Shown: positions 15,700 through 24,287 of the stretch, in pieces
Layout of the letters: every line of letters starts with the position of its first letter
How positions within the stretch are numbered: the stretch's first letter is position 1
From: Candidatus Dechloromonas phosphoritropha
GTDB taxonomy: Bacteria; Pseudomonadota; Gammaproteobacteria; Burkholderiales; Rhodocyclaceae
Direction: 5' to 3'
Length of the DNA: 64,000 nt
Assembly: GCA_016722705.1 (NCBI GenBank)
Contig: JADKGN010000004.1
Location: 2,356,001 to 2,420,000 of the forward strand
The notes under the pieces: model-generated
What the model saw: only the letters and a program-made list of their open reading frames with translations
What the model was told of the DNA's origin: nothing
The model's database searches: none
Program-made: the position numbers and the translations under genes

Positions 15700-16368
15700 A
15701 TGACACAGGACGAACTTAAGATTGCAGTTGGAAAGGCGGCGGCCGACCATGTGGCCGAGAATTCCCCGGAAGGCTGCATCATCGGCGTTGGTACCGGATC
15801 GACCGCGAACTGCTTCATCGATGCCCTCGCCACTTTCCGTACGCGCTTGAAGGGCGCGATTGCCAGTTCGGAAGCCACGAAAAGACGACTCGAAAGCCAT
15901 GGTATCGTGGTATTCGATCTGAATGACATCGACGATCTTCCGTTCTACGTCGACGGTGCCGACGAGATCGATGCCGGCCTGAACATGATCAAGGGTGGCG
16001 GTGGCGCACTGACGCGGGAGAAGATCGTCGCGGCGGTCGCGCGGAAGTTCATCTGCATCGCCGACGGTTCAAAGGCGGTGGCGACGCTGGGCAGGTTTCC
16101 CCTGCCGGTCGAGGTCATTCCGATGGCTCGCGCTTACGTCGCCCGTGAATTGACCAGACTGGGAGGCGATCCGGTGCTGCGCGAGGGCTTCATCACTGAC
16201 AATGGCAACGTCATTCTCGATGTCAGGGGTCTAGTCATCATCGACCCCAAGGGTCTGGAATCAGAAATCAACCAGATGGCCGGCGTCGTCACCAATGGCC
16301 TGTTCGCCATCCGCCCTGCCGACTTGCTGCTGCTCGGTAGAGCCGAGGGTGTCAAGAGCATTTTCTGA
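15700..16368 (+). CDS. rpiA: Ribose-5-phosphate isomerase A
   Basis: Interconverts ribose-5-phosphate and ribulose-5-phosphate in the pentose phosphate pathway. The 222-residue product starts MTQDELKIAVGKAAADHV and has the substrate loop IGVGTGSTANCFIDAL, YVDGADEIDAGLNMIKGGGG with the catalytic acid region, and the lysine in GGGALTREKIVA. GVVTNGLFA lies near the C-terminus. All family blocks are present at normal length. It is monocistronic and convergent with yggX. Confidence 0.97.
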   Translation: MTQDELKIAVGKAAADHVAENSPEGCIIGVGTGSTANCFIDALATFRTRLKGAIASSEATKRRLESHGIVVFDLNDIDDLPFYVDGADEIDAGLNMIKGGGGALTREKIVAAVARKFICIADGSKAVATLGRFPLPVEVIPMARAYVARELTRLGGDPVLREGFITDNGNVILDVRGLVIIDPKGLESEINQMAGVVTNGLFAIRPADLLLLGRAEGVKSIF

Positions 16369-16424
16369 TTCGCCGGTAAGCAGACTGTTGCGGTCGACGG
16401 CCAGGAAAGGGCAATTTTCCAAGA

Positions 16425-16454
16425 CAAGAGTTCCCGCCGCGGCGAGAACTCTTG
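16425..16454. terminator. Long inverted repeat between convergent rpiA and yggX
   Basis: CAAGAGTTC (16425-16433) and GAACTCTTG (16446-16454) pair perfectly, with an inner CGCC/GGCG extension across one mismatch. It lies 56 bp after rpiA and 15 bp after the yggX stop. Neither side has a strong T run, so it is probably a bidirectional transcript-end hairpin of moderate strength. Confidence 0.5.
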
Positions 16455-16469
16455 CCACCGATCCTGTTC

Positions 16470-16742
16470 TCAGGCTGGTGGCGGAACGTAACCCTGAATC
16501 TGGTCGGCCCCAGCGCCAAAAAAGTGCTTCTCCAACTGTTCCGCAAGATACTTGCGGTGGAGGGCATCCACCAGATTGAGCCGGTTTTCGTTGATTAGCA
16601 TGGTCTGCAGCTTGATCCATTGCTGCCATGCCTCCTTCGAGACATTCTCGAAAATTCGCTGGCCAAGTGCTCCCGGGTAGGGCGGAAAATCGAGACCTTC
16701 GGCCTCGCGTCCAAGCTTGATGCAATTGACGGTTCGTGCCAT
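16470..16742 (-). CDS. yggX: Probable Fe(2+)-trafficking protein YggX
   Basis: A 90-residue cytoplasmic protein linked to iron-sulfur cluster protection and iron trafficking. It starts MARTVNCIKLGREAEGLDFP, with the conserved cysteine at position 7, and continues with PPYPGALGQRIFENVSKEAW, QQWIKLQTMLINENRLN and the FFGAGAD segment near the end, all typical of the family. Length is standard. It is convergent with rpiA, and no mutY neighbour is present in this window. Confidence 0.95.
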   Translation of the reverse strand: MARTVNCIKLGREAEGLDFPPYPGALGQRIFENVSKEAWQQWIKLQTMLINENRLNLVDALHRKYLAEQLEKHFFGAGADQIQGYVPPPA

Positions 16743-17105
16743 CTGTTACTCCATAGCTAACTGCGTGTTGAATCATGAATTCGCTGACAGGCTGGCCAAA
16801 TCGCCCGCCCGCCCAACAGGAAAAAGGTTCGCGTTCGTCGACCGTGCCTGACTGACCGCGTTGCGAGGCGAAAATCTTACCACCGGAAGTCATTCTGACC
16901 GAAAGCTGGCCAGCCGGCTAGACCTGCAATCGGGTCCGCCTGTCGCGGCCATTTCTCGTTGCCCTCAACTCACCACACCACCCGTGTGTCTCGCTACGCC
17001 GACGGTTTTGCCTGGATCTGATTCAGGCCGGGAACGGTTTTCAGCTATACAGGTCGGTATTTGCCTCATAATGCGCGGTCGCTAACTGAAAATGGAGGGC
17101 AATAC
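16743..17105. other. Intergenic region before ppk2
   Basis: About 363 bp between the divergent yggX and ppk2 genes. No convincing ORF, RNA or strong promoter pair was seen. The last 20 bp contain the GGAGGG ribosome-binding site of ppk2. Confidence 0.5.
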
Positions 17106-18233
17106 ATGGCAACTGAAAGCGAGAAGGGGACCCCCGAGGTCACCAAGGATGAATCGGCAACCGCGTCTTCCAACCCCCCCGCAGCTGCGGTGACGAAACA
17201 GGCCGCTGCAACCAAGGCAACCAAGCCAGCGGCGAGCGCTGCAACGAAGTCAGCAGCGTCAAAGAATGCCACGCCAACGGCAAAAGACAAGGAGGCACTA
17301 GCGAAAGCCTCGCATGGCGCCGTGAAGGCCAAGGTAGCGCTGACGAAGGCAGCCGAGGATGCGGTAAAGGCCATCAAGGCATCCCGCAAGGAAGCCACGC
17401 AATTCATCGGCAGGGGCAGCGGCGAGGAGGTGTCGGATGAAGGCACCGAGAAGCACAAGCACATGAAGGCAGGCGAATACGAGAGGGCACTTGCAGGCCT
17501 GCAAGTGGAAATGGTCAAGCTCCAGGAATGGATCAAGTACAAGAAGCTCAAAGTCGTCGTGATTTTCGAAGGGCGCGATGCGGCCGGCAAGGGCGGCTGC
17601 ATCAAGCGCATCACGGAAAGCCTGAGCCCGCGCGTCACGAGACTCGTCGCATTGCCAGCGCCGACCGAGCGCGAGAAGAGTCAGTGGTATTTCCAGCGCT
17701 ACGTGCTGCACCTGCCGGCAGCCGGCGAAATGGTCCTCATGGATCGCAGCTGGTATAACCGTGCCGGGGTCGAGAAGGTGATGGGCTTCTGCACCCCTGA
17801 CGAACACAGCGAGTTCCTGCGCAGTTGCCCGCAATTCGAGCGCATGCTGGCCCGTAGCGGCATTATCTTGATCAAGTACTGGTTCTCGATCAGCAACGAC
17901 GAGCAGGAACGACGCTTCAGGAAGCGCATCTACCACCCGACCAAGCACTGGAAGCTGAGCCCGATGGATCTGCAGTCGCGCGCGCGTTGGGTCGAGTATT
18001 CGAAGGCCAAGGACGAGATGTTCGCCCATACCGACATCAAGCAGGCGCCGTGGTATGTGGTGCACGGGGATGACAAGGAGCGCGCGCGCCTGAATGTCAT
18101 GACCCACCTGCTGAGCCTGATCGACTACGAGGATCTTACGCCGGAGCGCATCGAACTGCCGCCGCGTCAGGAGGACCAGGGTTATGTGCGGCCGCCGATG
18201 TCGGACCAGACCTTCATACCCGAAATCTTCTGA
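17106..18233 (+). CDS. ppk2: Polyphosphate kinase 2 with lysine/alanine-rich N-terminus
   Basis: PPK2 transfers phosphate between polyphosphate and nucleoside diphosphates (single-domain, class I-like). Residues 1-115 are low-complexity Ala/Lys/Thr sequence (ATKATKPAASAATKSAASK and similar), followed by a 260-residue catalytic domain. Walker A is FEGRDAAGKGG at about 155-165, and the Walker B/lid motif is MDRSWYNRAG with the aspartate at about 213. The segment RRFRKRIYHPTKHWKLSPMD is conserved. The ATG at 17106 has GGAGGG upstream. The N-terminal extension is much longer and more basic than needed for catalysis. It resembles the H1-like protein at 15.0-15.6 kb and may bind polyphosphate or DNA. 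Confidence 0.94.
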   Translation: MATESEKGTPEVTKDESATASSNPPAAAVTKQAAATKATKPAASAATKSAASKNATPTAKDKEALAKASHGAVKAKVALTKAAEDAVKAIKASRKEATQFIGRGSGEEVSDEGTEKHKHMKAGEYERALAGLQVEMVKLQEWIKYKKLKVVVIFEGRDAAGKGGCIKRITESLSPRVTRLVALPAPTEREKSQWYFQRYVLHLPAAGEMVLMDRSWYNRAGVEKVMGFCTPDEHSEFLRSCPQFERMLARSGIILIKYWFSISNDEQERRFRKRIYHPTKHWKLSPMDLQSRARWVEYSKAKDEMFAHTDIKQAPWYVVHGDDKERARLNVMTHLLSLIDYEDLTPERIELPPRQEDQGYVRPPMSDQTFIPEIF

Positions 18234-18245
18234 TCGAGTATCTCC

Positions 18246-18274
18246 GCGACCGGGACCTGTTCCGGTCGCCCTTT
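18246..18274 (+). terminator. Probable terminator of ppk2
   Basis: GCGACCGG (18246-18253) pairs perfectly with CCGGTCGC (18262-18269) around an 8-nt loop and is followed by CCTTTAT. It lies 12 bp after the ppk2 stop. The T run is short, so strength is uncertain. Confidence 0.6.
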
Positions 18275-18595
18275 ATCCCGGGTGGTTGCGCATCCACCCG
18301 GGTACCGTACGCAAAATTTGGAAAGCCGCGCCCGCACCCGTCGGAAACTGGTGAACAGTTCGCTTCCGTTTCCGAAGGCAATTAAGCGTATCGCGCTTCA
18401 CACGACTGCGCGATCAATCCACGGCAAAACCGCTCCCGGCATGGCATATCGGCGCCGACGCACGCTTGTGGCTGGCCCTGCGGCGCCTTGCTACTGAATG
18501 CGATAAGAAGAGTCCTGCCGCGAAAGACGTTGGCCTAAGGTATTACCGACCGGAACCAAGCGACAACTCGGGCAAGACTCGATACTCACCACATC
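18275..18595. other. Intergenic region between convergent ppk2 and pap genes
   Basis: About 320 bp. Short plus-strand frames are present but have no ribosome-binding site and no recognisable sequence. Nothing else identified. Confidence 0.5.
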
Positions 18596-20287
18596 TCAAG
18601 AAGGGTTGCCGGTCTTTTCGGTTTCCTTGCTGACCTTTGCTTCCTTAGCCGCTTTCGCCTTTTCGGCCGTCCGCTCCTTGGCTAACTGAGCCGTCGAGAG
18701 TTTGCCGTGGTCGCCCTTCGCCTTCGAGGCTTCCTTTCCGGACGCATCCTTGGCCGGCGCCACCTTTGCGTCTCTTGTTATCACCGTCCTGGGTTCCTTT
18801 GCCAGGTCGATCTTGAGTTCTTTCTCCAGGCGCTCGCAGATCGTTCGCAGGACCTTGACTCGGGCGAAGTACTTGTCATTCGACTCGACAATCGTCCACG
18901 GTCCGGTGCCCGTACTGGTACGATCGACCATGTCGCAGACCGCCTCGTGATATGCCCCGGCCTTCTCCCTATTGCGCCAGTCTTCCTCGGTGATCTTGAA
19001 GCGCTTGTGCTCGACCTGGGCGCGCTCCTCGAAGCGCCTGAGTTGCTCCTCGTCAGTTATCTGCAACCAGAACTTGACGATGATGCCACCAGCACGCCAG
19101 ATGTCATGCTCGAAATCGTTTATTTCGGCATAAGCGCGCAGCCAGTCGGCCTGGCTGCAGAATCCCTCTACCCGTTCAACAAGCACCCGGCCGTACCACG
19201 TGCGGTCGAAAATCGTAACGCGCCCGAGGCGCGGCATTCGCCGCCAGAATCGCCACAAATAGGGCCGCGCCCGCTCCTCCTCGTTCGGTGCCGCGATCGG
19301 GATGATCTGATATTGCCGCGCATCCATCGCCGACATCACCCGTCGAATGGCACCGCCCTTGCCAGCCGCGTCTGAACCTTCGAATGCGAGAATCAGAGCG
19401 CGCTTCTTGAACTCGGGATGGCGCATCAGTTCCGCCAGCCGTCCCTGCCATGTCGCGAGTTCGGTCTCGTAGTCCTTCTTCGGCGTACTTTGTGTCATGT
19501 CCAGCGCACTCAGCACGTCGAGAGTATCGAACCGCGGTGAGAACGGTGGCGCCACCGGGGACGTTTGTGGTCGGTTGTCGGCCAGGCGCTTCTGAAGCGA
19601 TTCGAGAATTGTCCTGCCGACGGTCAGCGACCGATAGCGGTCGTCCGCCCCCTCGACAATGATCCAGGGTGCCCAAGGCGTGCTTGTCGTACGTAGCAGA
19701 TGTCCCGCCACCGCAAGCATTTTGTCATAGGTCTTCAGCCGATCCCAACTCGCCTTGGTCACCCGCCAGCGGGTCAGCGGATTCGCTTCGATCGACGCCA
19801 GGCGCTCACGTTGTGCATCCTTGGAGAGATGTATCCAGAACTTGAGCACCAACGCTCCCTCGTTGACCAGCATCTCCTCGAAGCGGTTGAGTTCATCCAT
19901 GCGCTGGTCAAAATCGGATCGCGAAAGACCACCGGCAATCCGATCGGCAACTGGCCATGAATACCACGAACCCGCCGCAATCCCGATTCGCCCCTTCTTC
20001 GGTAGAGCCCGCCAGAAACGCCACATCGACGGATGCTGCCGCTCTTCCTGCGTTGGCGCGGAAAAGGTGCGCGTAGACATGTAGCGCGGATCCATCCACT
20101 CGTAGAGGCTATTGATTGTGTCACCCTTGCCCGCCCCATCGACGCCACTAATCAGGATGATGACCGGAAAGGTACCGTTTTCGCGCAATTTCTCCTGTGC
20201 TTCGAGCAGCCCCGCGCGCAACTTGGGTACCTCAACCTTGAACGTTTCCTTGTCGATCTTGTGACCGAGCATTGCCGATTCAAACAT
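18596..20287 (-). CDS. pap: Polyphosphate:AMP phosphotransferase (two-domain PPK2)
   Basis: Uses polyphosphate to phosphorylate AMP to ADP. The 563-residue protein has two PPK2 domains. Domain 1 (about 20-240) keeps a P-loop (SGVDGAGKGD, 47-56), but its Walker B/lid motif is AAGSWYSWP instead of D-R-x-W-Y, so it looks inactive, as known for this family. Domain 2 (about 275-495) is complete: EGSDAAGKGG at 303-312 and FDRTWYGR with Asp361. Residues 505-563 are a Lys/Ala/Glu-rich tail (AKERTAEKAKAAKEAKVSKE), an addition that echoes the basic N-terminus of the neighbouring ppk2 product. It is convergent with ppk2. Confidence 0.95.
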   Translation of the reverse strand: MFESAMLGHKIDKETFKVEVPKLRAGLLEAQEKLRENGTFPVIILISGVDGAGKGDTINSLYEWMDPRYMSTRTFSAPTQEERQHPSMWRFWRALPKKGRIGIAAGSWYSWPVADRIAGGLSRSDFDQRMDELNRFEEMLVNEGALVLKFWIHLSKDAQRERLASIEANPLTRWRVTKASWDRLKTYDKMLAVAGHLLRTTSTPWAPWIIVEGADDRYRSLTVGRTILESLQKRLADNRPQTSPVAPPFSPRFDTLDVLSALDMTQSTPKKDYETELATWQGRLAELMRHPEFKKRALILAFEGSDAAGKGGAIRRVMSAMDARQYQIIPIAAPNEEERARPYLWRFWRRMPRLGRVTIFDRTWYGRVLVERVEGFCSQADWLRAYAEINDFEHDIWRAGGIIVKFWLQITDEEQLRRFEERAQVEHKRFKITEEDWRNREKAGAYHEAVCDMVDRTSTGTGPWTIVESNDKYFARVKVLRTICERLEKELKIDLAKEPRTVITRDAKVAPAKDASGKEASKAKGDHGKLSTAQLAKERTAEKAKAAKEAKVSKETEKTGNPS

Positions 20288-20765
20288 TTCCAGTCTCCTC
20301 TTTCAAGTTACCCAAAAAGACCGATTGGTGCTAAGAAAGCCAACCGTCCTTCCTCAAGTTCCGGTCCGCCCTGCCGCCAACCCATTTTTGCTGCGTGAGT
20401 ATGGCGCTACTTGAGACTATAAGAAAGCCTTGCCTCACCCGCATGTCGAAAAATCCCATGACTGCGTCGTCGCGCAGATCGCTTCGATCCTGCCGCCGGA
20501 GGGCGTCGTGGCGTTGGTCGACTGCTCGGACTGTGCCGTCATTGGCCGCATTGATTCGGTGCGCCAGGTCACTGAGCTTCACCCGGGTCCACAAGTTCTT
20601 ACCATAACTACCTGACTGTAAGAAAACTTTCCGTCAGGATCTTTGGCATCTGCTTATGCAATGGCCCTGTTCCATTAATCTTGTCCAAAAATCATAATCG
20701 TGCTTAGAATGCAGTCGCGGAAAGTCTAGTATCCTGATTCATGCTTGTGCGAACGGAGGGTAGCC
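20288..20765. other. Intergenic region between divergent pap and GntP-type genes
   Basis: About 478 bp. Two overlapping opposite-strand frames of 60-87 codons near 20331-20615 lack ribosome-binding sites and family features. The only usable signal is a candidate promoter at 20681-20710. Confidence 0.5.
20681..20710 (+). promoter_or_regulatory. Candidate promoter of the GntP-type permease operon
   Basis: TTGTCC (20681-20686) and TAGAAT (20705-20710) are 18 bp apart and lie 55 bp before the permease start. Seen by eye only. Confidence 0.4.
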
Positions 20766-22163
20766 ATGCTTGGTATTCTGGGAATTCTCGTTTCACTTCT
20801 GCTGCTGATTTTCCTCGCCTATCGCGGCTGGAACGTCATTCTGATCGCGCCAATCTGCGCGCTGGCGGGCCTCCTGATCGGAGATCCGGGGGCGCCTGTC
20901 TTGGCAACCTATACCCAGGTCTTCATGCCGGCCCTGGGCAACTACCTGATCAAGTTCTTCCCCCTCTTCCTGCTTGGTGCCGTCTTCGGAAAGCTGATGG
21001 ACGATTCGGGGTGCGCCCGGACCATCGCGCACAAGATCGTCGAGTGGACCGGCAAGGAGCGCGCGATCATCGCCATCGTCCTCGCCTGCGGCGTGCTCAC
21101 CTATGGGGGCGTTTCGCTGTTTGTCGTCGCCTTCGCCGTGTTCCCAGTCGCCATCCAGATGTTCCGTGAGGGCAACCTGCCAAAGCGCCTTATTCCCGCG
21201 ACCATCGCACTCGGTTCCTTCACTTTTACCATGTCGGCGCTTCCCGGTTCCCCGGCGATCCAGAATGCCATCCCGATGCCTTACTTCCACACCGATGCAT
21301 TCGCTGCGCCCGGCTTGGGGATCATCGCCGGCGTCATGATGTTCGCCTTGGGCAGCCTCTGGCTCATGATGCGGGCGCGGCGCGCACAGGGCGCCGGCGA
21401 AGGTTTTGGCGCCGAGGGGCCGGAGACTTCAGCGTCACAGGCGTTGGCGCCGGCGGGAGGGCTCCCATCGTTCGCCGTGGCGATTACCCCGGTCATTCTG
21501 GTGCTCGTGATCAACTTCATTTTCAGCAAGTACATCATCGTCGATCTCGACTTCTCCTACTTGGCCACACCCAAGTACGGCAAGACGACCGCCGCGGCGG
21601 TCGGTGGCACATGGGCGATCATCGTCGCGATGGTGACGGCCTGTATCGTGCTCATCGCCCTTACCTGGAAGCGTTTCCGGAATGTTCGCCAGTCGCTGAA
21701 CGACGGTGCCCTTGGCTCGATGCTGCCGATCCTGAACGTCGGCTCGGAAGTCGCCTACGGGGCCGTGATTGCCAGTCTGGCGGCGTTTGCCGTTATCAAG
21801 ATCTGGCTGATGTCGCTCACCGATAACCCGGTCGTTGGCCTGGCGATCATCGTCAACGTGCTCGCCGGCATAACCGGGTCGGCCTCGGGCGGCATGAGCA
21901 TTGCACTGCAGGCGGTCGGGCAGCAGTACCTCGAGCTGGCGCAGGCTGCCGGCCTGAGCCCGCAAATTCTGCACCGCGTCGCCGCGCTCGCCTCGGGCGG
22001 CCTTGACGCGCTGCCGCACAACGGTGCGGTGATCACGCTGCTCGCCATCTGCGGGCTGAACCACAAGCAGTCGTACTTCGACATCTTCATGGTGGCGGTT
22101 GCTTTCCCGCTGCTGGCGATGGTGGCCGTGATCTTCCTCAACGGCATGTTCGGCACTTTCTGA
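20766..22163 (+). CDS. GntP-family organic-acid permease
   Basis: 465 residues, about twelve hydrophobic helices. Family features are the N-terminal LVSLLLLIFLAYRGWNVILI, FFPLFLLGAVFGKLMDDSGC, ACGVLTYGGVSLFVVAFAVF, SALPGSPAIQNAIP and the C-terminal LDALPHNGAVITLLAICGL. GntP proteins import gluconate or similar carboxylates with protons; members close to this one often accompany hydroxy-acid metabolism, but the substrate cannot be read from sequence. GGAGGG precedes the ATG at 20766. The gene ends 4 bp before a periplasmic binding-protein gene. Confidence 0.88.
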   Translation: MLGILGILVSLLLLIFLAYRGWNVILIAPICALAGLLIGDPGAPVLATYTQVFMPALGNYLIKFFPLFLLGAVFGKLMDDSGCARTIAHKIVEWTGKERAIIAIVLACGVLTYGGVSLFVVAFAVFPVAIQMFREGNLPKRLIPATIALGSFTFTMSALPGSPAIQNAIPMPYFHTDAFAAPGLGIIAGVMMFALGSLWLMMRARRAQGAGEGFGAEGPETSASQALAPAGGLPSFAVAITPVILVLVINFIFSKYIIVDLDFSYLATPKYGKTTAAAVGGTWAIIVAMVTACIVLIALTWKRFRNVRQSLNDGALGSMLPILNVGSEVAYGAVIASLAAFAVIKIWLMSLTDNPVVGLAIIVNVLAGITGSASGGMSIALQAVGQQYLELAQAAGLSPQILHRVAALASGGLDALPHNGAVITLLAICGLNHKQSYFDIFMVAVAFPLLAMVAVIFLNGMFGTF

Positions 22164-22167
22164 GGGG

Positions 22168-22998
22168 ATGACCGTGCGTACCCTGATCCTGTGTCTTGTC
22201 GCGGCGATATCGTTCCTTCCGCCTGCCGGCGTGCAGGCGCAATCGCAGACGAAGGAACTGCGCCTGCTCGCGGCGGAGCTTCCGCCTTATTCCTTCCAGA
22301 TTCCGCCAGCCAGCGTCGGCGAGACGCCCGGAGTCGACCAGGGCCTTGTGTACGAGGTCGTCACCGAAATGGCTAAACGCGTCGGCCACACCGGGCTGAT
22401 AGAGTTTATCCCCTGGGGCGAGGCGCAACGCATTGCAAGGACGCAGCCGAACATCGGCATCCTGGCGCTGACGCGAACGCCCGAGCGGGAGAATCAGTAC
22501 CGTTGGCTGGTCAGGGTCGTCACGGATGACCTGATCCTTGTCGGTGGCCAGGGCGTAGACGTTTCGAGCCTCGACAAGGTCAAGGACCGCCCGGTTGGCG
22601 TGCTCGGCCGCTCGGGTGCCGAGGCTCTACTCAGGGAACGCGGCTTCACGCGCATCAAGCCGCAGCCAGAGGAATGGATAAACGCGCGCCTTATGCAGCA
22701 GCGCCGGATTGACGCCTGGCTGGCGCCGCGGCTGATGGTAATCTACGCCATGCACGAGGTCGGCGGCAACCTCGAAGCGCTCAACTTCGGCGAGATCGTG
22801 CGCAAGAGTGAAATTTACCTCGCCGCCTCCAAGGACTTGCCCGATGCCGAGGCCCAGAAGTGGGAAAGAGCGTTTGAGGCGGTAAAGGCCGACGGCACCT
22901 ACCAACGCATCGCGGACGAATACAACCGCCTGAAGATCGTGCCGATTCCCGACGAGATGCGGTTGCGCTTCAGCCAGCCTGTCTGGGAGGGCAGGTAG
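22168..22998 (+). CDS. Periplasmic solute-binding protein (SBP family 3-like)
   Basis: 276 residues with an N-terminal signal peptide (about 1-24, cleaved near VQAQS). The mature protein resembles ABC amino-acid receptor (SBP_bac_3) domains: LRLLAAELPPYSF, GLVYEVVTEMAKRVGH, IGILALTRTPEREN and KDRPVGVLGRSGAEALLRER. No ABC permease or ATPase genes are nearby. Such orphan domains are known as stand-alone sensors or pathway proteins. Its 4-bp distance to the GntP-type gene suggests shared transcription and perhaps a shared ligand. Confidence 0.85.
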   Translation: MTVRTLILCLVAAISFLPPAGVQAQSQTKELRLLAAELPPYSFQIPPASVGETPGVDQGLVYEVVTEMAKRVGHTGLIEFIPWGEAQRIARTQPNIGILALTRTPERENQYRWLVRVVTDDLILVGGQGVDVSSLDKVKDRPVGVLGRSGAEALLRERGFTRIKPQPEEWINARLMQQRRIDAWLAPRLMVIYAMHEVGGNLEALNFGEIVRKSEIYLAASKDLPDAEAQKWERAFEAVKADGTYQRIADEYNRLKIVPIPDEMRLRFSQPVWEGR

Positions 22999-23015
22999 GG
23001 CGTGCGGCCCGGCCC

Positions 23016-24287
23016 TCAACAGCCGATCACCTTGAATTCCACCCGGCGGTCGAGCGCATCGCTGGCGTCGTCGCGGCCGTTGCCGACCATTGTTTGTTTG
23101 GACCCGACACCGTTGGCGATCATCCGCTTGGCGAGTGCGGGTGACGCCCCTTCCAGACGCGATTTCACGTATTCCGCCCGTAATAGTGACAATCGTTCGT
23201 TCAAGGGTTCCGGGCCGGTCGGACTGGTATGGCCCGTCACTTCCAGGCATTTGCCGCCGCTCGATGTTTGTGCGGCAATGGTCTTCAGCCAGACCGGATA
23301 CGGGCCGCTCAGTTTCGGGTCCTGCACGAAAGCGGTCGAGCCGGGCCGGAACAGGAACTTGACGGCAAGGCGCCGGTGTTCGAGGCCATAGTCGACGATC
23401 TTGGCGAAGGCCGTTTCCGCCTGTTGCTGGCGCCCTAGCTTCCAGTTGGCGAGATAGATGCCGTTGAGGACGCGGAACTGATTTCCCGCCGGCGTTGACA
23501 GGGCGCTCTTGTAGAGATCAAGCGCCTCCTGGTAGCGCCCCATGTCGTAGGCCTCGATGGCCTCGGCAACCAGCGAGGCGGCAACGATGCGGTCGAGGTA
23601 CAGCGGGTTGATCGGATCACCGGCCTTGGTGCCCTGGCAGGTCTTGATGTAGCCCTCGGTCGCGGGATCTTCGGACCATGCCGGGGCGTCGCGGAAGAAT
23701 GCGAGTGGCGTCGGGTCGACGCCCTCGGGCAAGGCGAATGCCAGCCCCTTGCTGACCAGCTTGCCGGTGCGCAGGTCGGCCAGCGCCAGGCAAATCCGGT
23801 AGGCCTCGCGCGGCCCCGTGGTCTGCCGCTGCGCGTTGACGCCGGTGAAGGTGCCGATCAGCACCAGCGGGCTCTTGGCGACATTGGCGGCGGAGAATTC
23901 CTTGACGTCGAATTGCGGGTACTGTTCGTGCATCATCGTCGTTAGGCGCGCGCCCATCGAGTGGGTGGCGACCGATTGCGTACCGGTCATGCCGTCGATC
24001 AACGGGTCGATTACCACGGTGTACCGGGTTTGCACCGGCACCCCCTCGGGCGGCAGCCTGGCGTTTTTGAACAGGGCAGTCGCCGCGCTCAGGACTGCCT
24101 TGTCGTATGGCTGCACGGGGGGCGGTGCCGGCGGCGTTGCGGGTGGCTGGACGGCGCTGCTGGCGCCAGGTGCCGCCAAAGTTGGTGGCGCTTCGCCCAG
24201 GCTGGCGCAGCCAAAGGCCAGCAGTGCGACGGACAGTGCGGCGATCAATTGCCTGGCGATAGCGGTTTGGCGATAGAGGGTAGTCAT
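23016..24287 (-). CDS. Putative lipoprotein with TPR-like and OmpA-like domains
   Basis: 423 residues from the Met at 24287, which has AGGAG 8 nt upstream and overlaps the TIR gene stop (ATGA). The N-terminus is a signal peptide ending LLAFGCASLG, a plausible though imperfect lipobox with Cys27. A Pro/Ala-rich linker follows, then a domain with ALADLRTGKLVSKGLAF, a short TPR-like pair (EAYDMGRYQEALDLYKSALS and LANWKLGRQQQAETAF), and a C-terminal OmpA-like peptidoglycan-binding domain with GHTSPTGPEPLNERLSLLRA and DRRVEFKV. It is likely anchored in the outer membrane and bound to the cell wall. The tight coupling ties it to the TIR protein. Confidence 0.8.
   Translation of the reverse strand: MTTLYRQTAIARQLIAALSVALLAFGCASLGEAPPTLAAPGASSAVQPPATPPAPPPVQPYDKAVLSAATALFKNARLPPEGVPVQTRYTVVIDPLIDGMTGTQSVATHSMGARLTTMMHEQYPQFDVKEFSAANVAKSPLVLIGTFTGVNAQRQTTGPREAYRICLALADLRTGKLVSKGLAFALPEGVDPTPLAFFRDAPAWSEDPATEGYIKTCQGTKAGDPINPLYLDRIVAASLVAEAIEAYDMGRYQEALDLYKSALSTPAGNQFRVLNGIYLANWKLGRQQQAETAFAKIVDYGLEHRRLAVKFLFRPGSTAFVQDPKLSGPYPVWLKTIAAQTSSGGKCLEVTGHTSPTGPEPLNERLSLLRAEYVKSRLEGASPALAKRMIANGVGSKQTMVGNGRDDASDALDRRVEFKVIGC

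Noticed and set aside
18596..20287. Loss of the Walker B aspartate in domain 1 of the phosphotransferase as an inactivating mutation
   Set aside because: Two-domain PPK2 enzymes of this family are known to have a degenerate first domain while the second is active, and domain 2 here is complete.
20331..20615. Two overlapping small frames upstream of the GntP-type gene
   Set aside because: They lie opposite each other, lack ribosome-binding sites and resemble no family.
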